64,000 nucleotides of DNA from SIG440 sp045586925 (lineage in GTDB: Bacteria; Bacillota; Clostridia; Monoglobales; Monoglobaceae): contig JAZNBG010000018.1 of the NCBI GenBank assembly GCA_045586925.1, forward strand, positions 41,558-105,557, written 5' to 3'. Below are positions 59,622 to 64,000 of this stretch, in pieces (position 1 is the stretch's first letter; each line of letters opens with the position of its first letter). Below the pieces are notes generated by a model. That model was not told the DNA's origin, did no database searches, and saw only the letters and a program-made list of their open reading frames with translations. The translations under genes were made by a program, and so were the position numbers.

Positions 59622-59921
59622 ATGAACACATTTGAAAAGATATATGAGGTTGTGAAAAGCATCCCCGAAGGCAGAGTTGCAACCTATGGACAAGTGGCAT
59701 TGCTTGCAGGAAATCCCCACTGGGCAAGAGTTGTGGGATATGCTCTGCATGTAAATCCTGAACCATTAGTAATTCCTTGTCACAGAGTGGTAAATCGTGA
59801 AGGCAGAGTTGCACCGGGTTTTGCGTTTGGTGGCGAAGGAGTTCAAAGACAACTGCTCGAATCAGAGGGAATTGTTTTTGAAGCAGATGGTAGGATAGAC
59901 TTGGAAAAATATAGTATTTAA
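59622..59921 (+). CDS. O6-alkylguanine-DNA alkyltransferase-like protein (MGMT domain only)
   Basis: A 99-aa protein starting MNTFEKIYEVVKSIPEGRVATYGQVALLAG, with AAGGTGAGG upstream; nine in-frame codons before it overlap the alcohol dehydrogenase end. It has the active-site motif PLVIPCHRVVNREG, so the acceptor cysteine is present, unlike ATL proteins where it is Trp. It lacks the N-terminal domain of Ogt/Ada, as in other short clostridial forms. DNA alkyl-damage repair or recognition. Confidence 0.88.
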   Translation: MNTFEKIYEVVKSIPEGRVATYGQVALLAGNPHWARVVGYALHVNPEPLVIPCHRVVNREGRVAPGFAFGGEGVQRQLLESEGIVFEADGRIDLEKYSI

Positions 59922-59941
59922 TTCTAGTCAGGAGGGATAAT

Positions 59942-60277
59942 ATGAGAACAAGACAAGAAGTGATAGATTTTTGCCTGTCGCTTGATGACACATACGAAGA
60001 TTATCCCTTCCATGATTTTAATTGGACAGTTATGCGCCACAAGGGTAATCAAAAAATGTTTGCGGCAATCTGTGAACGTCTGGGGAATATCTGGGTTAAT
60101 GTGAAATGCGCCCCCAATCTTACATATATGTGGCGAAGCACTTATGAATCGGTCGTTCCGGCGTACCATATGAACAAATGGCATTGGAATTCCATTATCC
60201 TTGACGGGAGTATCCCGACAGATGAAATCAAGAATATGATTGACGACAGTTTTGAGCTGACCAAACCCAAAAAGTGA
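59942..60277 (+). CDS. MmcQ/YjbR family protein
   Basis: A 111-aa protein: MRTRQEVIDFCLSLDDTYEDYPFHDFNWTVMRHKGNQKMFAAI, then NVKCAPNLTYMWRSTYESVVPAYHMNKWHWNSIIL and DDSFELTKPK. This is the YjbR/CyaY-like DNA-binding fold family, common beside repair genes; its function is not known. CAGGAGGGATAAT upstream. 20 nt after the alkyltransferase gene and 15 nt before the EamA gene, so part of the same operon. Confidence 0.88.
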   Translation: MRTRQEVIDFCLSLDDTYEDYPFHDFNWTVMRHKGNQKMFAAICERLGNIWVNVKCAPNLTYMWRSTYESVVPAYHMNKWHWNSIILDGSIPTDEIKNMIDDSFELTKPKK

Positions 60278-60292
60278 TGGAGAAAATATAAA

Positions 60293-61357
60293 ATGAACAC
60301 AAAGAAAACTGCAACAATATATGCGATTTTGGCAGCGGCATTATATGCAATCAATGTCCCGCTTTCTAAATTGCTTATGCAAAACGCAGAGCCGACAATG
60401 ATGGCAGCATTTTTGTACCTTGGTGCTGGTAGCGGCTTGTTTTTGTATGGCTTAATTGGAAAATTTACAGGCAAAGAAGCCAAGAGAGAACCTCTTACCC
60501 GAAAGGAATTGCCTTATACTATTGCAATGGTAGTGCTTGATATTGCCGCGCCGATTCTTTTGATGCTTGGTATAAATGCCACAACTTCTGCAAATGTATC
60601 GCTACTAAATAACTTTGAGATTGTGGCGACTTCCATTATTGCGCTCGTGATATTCAAAGAGGTTATCTCTAAAAAGCTATGGTTTGCAATTGCTTTGCTG
60701 ACAGTTGCAAGTGCTATCTTAAGCTTTGAGGGTACAGGTTCATTTGTATTTAATAGCGGCTCTTTGTTTGTGCTTGGTGCGTGCCTTTGCTGGGGCTTTG
60801 AAAACAACTGCACCAAAATGATAAGCAATAAAAGCTCTGTTGAAATTGTGGTTATTAAAGGCACATTTTCAGGGCTCGGAAGTCTTGTTGTTGCGTTTTT
60901 GCTTGGTGAACAAATTCCTGATGTTAAATGGCTATTGTGCATATTACTTCTTGGTTTTGTGGCATATGGACTTAGCATACATTTTTATATCATGGCACAA
61001 AAAGATTTGGGCGCTGCAAAAACAAGTGCTTATTATTCCATAGCACCGTTCTTAGGCGTTATGTTCAGTATGGTTCTTCTTCGCGAAAAACCTGAAATTC
61101 AGTTTTATATCGCACTTGTTATTATGCTTGTGAGCACATATTTTATGGTGAAAGATACGATTGAACTTCAGCATACTCACGAGCATGAGAATATCCATAC
61201 CCATGAGCATAGTCATGGTGATACTGTGCATACTCACAGTCATTCTCATATACACTCGCACCTTCATGTGCACGACGGGGACAGCGAAAACCATAAGCAC
61301 AAGCATACGCTTAATGAACATAATCACTCACATTCAAATCCAGAGGTGACACCATGA
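60293..61357 (+). CDS. EamA/DMT family transporter with long His-rich C-terminal tail
   Basis: A 354-aa protein with ten transmembrane helices in two EamA repeats (residues ~8-285; EPTMMAAFLYLGAGSGLFLYG, GACLCWGFENNCTKMISNKSS, KDLGAAKTSAYYSIAPFLGVMFSMVLLREKP). The last ~60 residues are a soluble tail with about twenty histidines alternating with Glu, Asn, Ser and Thr (HEHENIHTHEHSHGD and similar). The tail suggests metal binding or transport of a metal or metal complex. The next gene overlaps its stop (ATGA). Confidence 0.9.
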   Translation: MNTKKTATIYAILAAALYAINVPLSKLLMQNAEPTMMAAFLYLGAGSGLFLYGLIGKFTGKEAKREPLTRKELPYTIAMVVLDIAAPILLMLGINATTSANVSLLNNFEIVATSIIALVIFKEVISKKLWFAIALLTVASAILSFEGTGSFVFNSGSLFVLGACLCWGFENNCTKMISNKSSVEIVVIKGTFSGLGSLVVAFLLGEQIPDVKWLLCILLLGFVAYGLSIHFYIMAQKDLGAAKTSAYYSIAPFLGVMFSMVLLREKPEIQFYIALVIMLVSTYFMVKDTIELQHTHEHENIHTHEHSHGDTVHTHSHSHIHSHLHVHDGDSENHKHKHTLNEHNHSHSNPEVTP

Positions 61358-61800
61358 AGAAACTATTAGGCATCATATCAATTTTACTTTGCATACTGCT
61401 CTCAGGTTGCGGAGATGCTACAAGTATTGGAATTATAGGCGGTGCAGACGGACCGACATCAATTATAGTTGCCGAAAAAGGAGAAAAAGTAATGTACGAA
61501 CAAATTACACCTGAAGAGGCGAAACAGATAATGGATTCAGGCGAAGAACATATCATTTTAGACACAAGAGAACAGGACGAATTTGACGAGGGGCACATCC
61601 CTGGCGCAATCCTGATTCCATATACAGAAATAGAAAATAAAGCAAAAGAAATGCTACCCGATAAGGACGCACAGATTCTTGTATATTGCCGTTCAGGCAG
61701 ACGAAGTAAAATCGCAGCCGAAAGTCTTGCAAAACTTGGTTACACCAATGTAAAAGAATTCGGTGGTATTATCGATTGGCCTTATGAGATAGAAAAATAA
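61354..61800 (+). CDS. Rhodanese-domain lipoprotein with GIIGGADGPT motif
   Basis: A 148-aa exported lipoprotein: signal residues 1-18 and lipobox LSGC (Cys19). Directly after the lipid anchor comes DATSIGIIGGADGPTSIIVAE (motif residues 26-35), matching the OadB ion-site decapeptide exactly. Residues ~48-148 form a rhodanese domain with the catalytic loop VYCRSGRRSK and LDTREQDEFDEGHIPGA. It should act on the outer face of the membrane in sulfur transfer or redox chemistry. Translation is coupled to the EamA gene by ATGA. A strong terminator follows. Confidence 0.88.
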   Translation: MKKLLGIISILLCILLSGCGDATSIGIIGGADGPTSIIVAEKGEKVMYEQITPEEAKQIMDSGEEHIILDTREQDEFDEGHIPGAILIPYTEIENKAKEMLPDKDAQILVYCRSGRRSKIAAESLAKLGYTNVKEFGGIIDWPYEIEK

Positions 61801-61815
61801 ACCTATAAAAACACC

Positions 61816-61852
61816 AACAGCCGATGCGAATTTTTCGCATCGGCTGTTTTCG
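61816..61852 (+). terminator. Terminator after the rhodanese gene
   Basis: AACAGCCGATGCGA (61816-61829) pairs perfectly with TCGCATCGGCTGTT (61835-61848), followed by TTCGTT. Confidence 0.88.
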
Positions 61853-61862
61853 TTAATAGATA

Positions 61863-61924
61863 TTGACAAGCAAAAGATTATGAGTTATAATAAAACAAAT
61901 GTTATGCAACGAATGTTGCATAAC
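61863..61924 (+). promoter_or_regulatory. Promoter and operator of the tetR-liaF operon
   Basis: TTGACA (61863-61868), 17-nt spacer, TATAAT (61886-61891). Just downstream lies the inverted repeat GTTATGCAAC GAAT GTTGCATAAC (61901-61924), perfect 10-bp arms, the expected site for the TetR-type repressor encoded next. An in-frame ATG at 61880 lies inside the promoter and cannot be the start. Confidence 0.88.
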
Positions 61925-61945
61925 GACTTTGAAAGGATGATGGAA

Positions 61946-62545
61946 ATGCCCCCAAAGCCAAAATATACTAAGGAAGAGGTTGTAAAGGTTGCTCTTGATA
62001 TGGTAAGAGAGCAAGGTGTGGACTCCCTGACTGCAAGAGATTTAGGAGCAAAACTTGGTACTTCATCAAGACCTATATTTACTGCTTTTGAAAATATGGA
62101 TGATTTGAAAAATGCCGTAACTGATGCAGGTGTTAAAATGTTTAAGGAGTATTCAAAGAATTTTACCGATTACACACCTGCGTTTAAGCAAATGGGTATG
62201 CAGATTATTTCCTTTGCTACCATCGAGCCAAAGCTGTTTGAATTTTTGTTTATGCACAAAAATCCCGAAGCTGTACAAGGTCTAAAGGTTGTAGAAGATG
62301 AGTGTGTGGATGTAATTTCTAAAGACTATGAGTTTGGTTATGAACAAGCAAGAATGCTTTTTGAGCAGGTCTGGATATTTACATTTGGACTTGCAACTTT
62401 GTCCGCAATGAAAGTATATGAATATACCGAAGAACAAATTTCGGATATGCTGACTCGTGAATTTGTCGGAGCCGTTATGATGATGAAATCAGACTTAAAG
62501 AAAATAAATACAAATAAACCAGAGAAAAACGGAGGTAAGGGATGA
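61946..62545 (+). CDS. TetR family transcriptional regulator
   Basis: A 199-aa repressor starting MPPKPKYTKEEVVKVALDMVREQGVDSLTARDLGAKLGTSSRPIFTAFENMDDLKNAV, where the helix-turn-helix is TARDLGAKLGTSSRPIFTAF. GAAAGGATGATGG is the ribosome binding site. The C-terminal ligand domain is unrecognised. Its probable operator is directly upstream, implying autoregulation. The next gene overlaps by four bases (ATGA), so the repressor controls the membrane protein downstream. Confidence 0.9.
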   Translation: MPPKPKYTKEEVVKVALDMVREQGVDSLTARDLGAKLGTSSRPIFTAFENMDDLKNAVTDAGVKMFKEYSKNFTDYTPAFKQMGMQIISFATIEPKLFEFLFMHKNPEAVQGLKVVEDECVDVISKDYEFGYEQARMLFEQVWIFTFGLATLSAMKVYEYTEEQISDMLTREFVGAVMMMKSDLKKINTNKPEKNGGKG

Positions 62546-63213
62546 TGAAAAACATAACAAGAATTATCATAGGTGCAATTTTAATTGCGTGTGGTGTCAT
62601 CTATATTTTAGGTGCTTTTGATGTAATAGATATGAATATATCCTTTGACGGTTGGTGGGCACTGTTTATTATCGTACCGTCTATAAGCGGTCTTATAACA
62701 AGCAGAGATAAAATCTGGAATGCTTTTTGTTTGCTTCTTGGAATATATCTCCTTTTGGCTGCACAAGGCGTAATTGAATATGCAATCGGCTTTAAGCTCT
62801 CTGTACCGATCATCATTATTTTACTCGGGATTAAGCTGATTGTGAAATCAACATCTCACCAAAAAGGTATAGAGAATGCGGAAAAAGGACAAAAGGAGCG
62901 TATGGCAGCATTCAGTTCACAAACCATAGATTTTGCTGACGAAGAAATTACAGTAGCAAAAATCGGAACAGTTTTCGGTGGTGCAAAATGCAATCTTACG
63001 GATGCTAAAATAAAGGATGGAAGTCAGCTTGACCTTTTCTGTGCCTTTGGTGGTGCTGACATTATTGTTCCTGAAAATGTGAACGTAAAAGTCAATACTT
63101 TCTGTCTGTTTGGCGGAATAAGCGATAAAAGAACGATAAAATCTGTTGATAAAGATGGTATAACACTCACAATAAACGGCTTTTGCATATTCGGAGGCGC
63201 AGATATAAAATGA
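62542..63213 (+). CDS. LiaF-like membrane protein
   Basis: A 223-aa protein. Residues 1-105 hold about four transmembrane helices (ITRIIIGAILIACGVIYILGAFDVI, then WALFIIVPSISGLI). The C-terminal part is a beta-helix-like LiaF_C region with repeated FGGA motifs: VAKIGTVFGGAKCNLTDA, LDLFCAFGGADIIVPENVNVKVNTFCLFGGISD, TINGFCIFGGADIK. LiaF relatives restrain envelope-stress signalling; here no histidine kinase or response regulator is adjacent and control is by TetR. GGAGGTAAGG upstream. Confidence 0.85.
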   Translation: MMKNITRIIIGAILIACGVIYILGAFDVIDMNISFDGWWALFIIVPSISGLITSRDKIWNAFCLLLGIYLLLAAQGVIEYAIGFKLSVPIIIILLGIKLIVKSTSHQKGIENAEKGQKERMAAFSSQTIDFADEEITVAKIGTVFGGAKCNLTDAKIKDGSQLDLFCAFGGADIIVPENVNVKVNTFCLFGGISDKRTIKSVDKDGITLTINGFCIFGGADIK

Positions 63214-63482
63214 AATTAAAAAATCCGTTATTAGTTGTAACCGATATAGATAAATCGGTTGAGTTTTATAAAAATGTTTTAGGACTTCATAAAATTATGG
63301 ATTTTGGTGCCAATGTAACACTTACAGGAGGTCTGTGTTTGCAATCAAAAGAAAGCTTTAAAGAATTTATTGATAATAAAAATATATTTTTTGGCAGTAA
63401 CAGCTTTGAAGTATATTTTGAAGAAGATGATTTTGATAGTTTTGCCCAAAAGTTAGAGCTCCTAGACAGTCTTTTTAGATAG
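63210..63482 (+). CDS. VOC (glyoxalase/bleomycin-resistance-like) protein, C-terminally truncated
   Basis: A 90-aa product starting MKLKNPLLVVTDIDKSVEFYKNVLGL at an ATG that overlaps the preceding stop (ATGA), with GGAGG seventeen bases upstream. The first beta-alpha-beta unit and FEVYFEEDDFDSFAQKLE are normal. The protein then ends LLDSLFR. Intact relatives continue ~35 residues, including the last strand with the metal-binding Glu, so this copy is probably non-functional or newly truncated. Sequence after the stop shows no VOC continuation in another frame that I could recognise. Confidence 0.75.
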   Translation: MKLKNPLLVVTDIDKSVEFYKNVLGLHKIMDFGANVTLTGGLCLQSKESFKEFIDNKNIFFGSNSFEVYFEEDDFDSFAQKLELLDSLFR

Positions 63483-63739
63483 ACGAAATAAGCGGAAGTT
63501 AAAGGAACTTAAAAAGCGATAAAAACCGCATAAAATCAAGGCTTTGAGGGGTTAAAATCCTTCGAAGCCTTTGCTTTTCTCGAAAATTTCGTATTGCCAC
63601 TTTTTGATGCATTTTTTTCGTTTTCGCTAGAAAAGTGCTAGAAAAATGTTAGAAAAAATATGTGAAAGGATAAGGCAGTTTTGCAGAACAACTTTACCTT
63701 ACAAACAAATAATAAATAAGGGTAAATTTGCTTGATTCT
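63483..63739. other. Noncoding stretch with hairpin and tandem TAGAAAA motif
   Basis: No gene seen. AAGGCTT/AAGCCTT (about 63539-63571) forms an imperfect hairpin. The near-direct repeat GCTAGAAAAGTGCTAGAAAAATGTTAGAAAAA begins near 63628. The junction with the truncated VOC gene suggests a rearrangement or an old insertion point, but no integrase or transposase is visible. Confidence 0.4.
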
Positions 63740-63768
63740 TTGACTTTTCCCTTAAAAAGTGGTAATAT
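63740..63768 (+). promoter_or_regulatory. Promoter for the 63.8-kb reductase gene
   Basis: TTGACT, 17-nt spacer, TAATAT, preceded by AAAAAGTGG as at the soj and oad promoters; 65 nt before the start. Confidence 0.65.
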
Positions 63769-63833
63769 TTAAGGAAAAGAAAGGTTATTAAGGGCATTAC
63801 AGATTAAAATAAAATCAGAAAGGTTTTGATGTT

Positions 63834-64000
63834 ATGAACAGACCGCACATAATCTGTCACATGGTGACATCAATAGACGGAAAAGTTACAGGAGAATTTT
63901 TGTCCCGACCGGAATGTGAAAAGGCTACGGATATTTATTATGAGTTAAATCGTGAGTATAACAAAAACGGCGCAAATGGATTTATTTGCGGTCGTGTGAC
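63834..64000 (+). CDS. RibD C-terminal/dihydrofolate-reductase-like protein (5' part only)
   Basis: The frame from ATG 63834 stays open to the window edge (55 codons). It reads MNRPHIICHMVTSIDGKVTGEFLSRPE and then NKNGANGFICGRV, matching the start of the RibD C-terminal reductase family (MvtSlDGkvtG and the nucleotide-binding CGRvT). AAAGG lies ~12 bases upstream. These NADPH-dependent reductases act on pteridine- or flavin-like substrates; those outside riboflavin operons have no assigned substrate. Confidence 0.8.
   Translation, partial: MNRPHIICHMVTSIDGKVTGEFLSRPECEKATDIYYELNREYNKNGANGFICGRV

Noticed and set aside
61880..61945. Upstream ATG start for the TetR gene
   Set aside because: The ATG and following codons overlap the spacer and -10 box and then the operator. 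The ATG at 61946 has a good ribosome binding site and the usual N-terminus.

Overview
The window looks like chromosomal DNA of an AT-rich, low-GC Gram-positive bacterium of the class Clostridia, probably anaerobic and perhaps gut-associated. The basis is a PolC-type replicase, Soj/Spo0J partition genes with canonical parS sites, an AbrB regulator beside Spo0A-box-like heptamers, IreB, an LtaS-like sulfatase, a biotin-dependent Na+ pump decarboxylase, lipoboxes and strong Shine-Dalgarno sites. Most promoters have -35/-10 boxes 17 nt apart. This assignment is inferred from gene content only; no 16S rRNA gene is present.

Layout. 1-18 kb is housekeeping: the polC 3' end, tex, a MATE transporter, parS-soj-spo0J, a lipoprotein, serS, a pyridoxamine kinase, an rRNA pseudouridine synthase, metY, a small RHH gene plus a frameshifted XRE regulator, comF, gyrA, a UgpC/MsmK-type ATPase and ybaK. 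18.2-22.1 kb is a four-gene Na+-translocating oxaloacetate decarboxylase operon (oadG, biotin carrier, oadB, oadA) in which OadB carries an extra secreted N-terminal domain. It is followed by tRNA-Met and tRNA-Glu and by a membrane diguanylate cyclase bracketed by a 20-bp inverted repeat. 23.7-30.2 kb holds a hairpin array, a tandem-domain AbrB, ireB, an LTA-synthase-like sulfatase, class II aldolase, a secreted protein and dtd.

30.3-43.4 kb is a surface polysaccharide operon read from one consensus promoter through a 50-codon leader ORF. It encodes three glycosyltransferases, two pyruvyl-transferase family proteins, two ferredoxin/FrhB-like proteins, an EpsG-like polymerase, two flippases and a nucleotidyltransferase. 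43.6-45.8 kb is a DeoR-sugar kinase operon on the minus strand. 46-50.6 kb has a dihydrouridine synthase and a heterodimeric ABC exporter. 50.6-64 kb is a run of small metal, redox and stress genes: mntP, a tautomerase, sdpRI with duplicated operators, a His-tailed CDF transporter, nitroreductase, a peptide-deformylase-like protein, a MATE transporter, a NifX-like protein, a flavodoxin/ferredoxin, an iron alcohol dehydrogenase, a His-tailed EamA transporter, a rhodanese lipoprotein and a TetR-LiaF-VOC operon.

The least explained signals are these. (i) The decapeptide GIIGGADGPT of the OadB ion site recurs in two exported proteins. (ii) A 154-bp structured repeat occurs in two full copies and one rearranged copy with compensatory base changes. 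(iii) Two arrays of short hairpins have fixed linkers. (iv) A structured element lies between two parS sites, one of which is the centre of a 36-bp perfect palindrome. (v) An inverted repeat brackets the GGDEF gene. No CRISPR array, transposase, phage gene or rRNA gene was seen.
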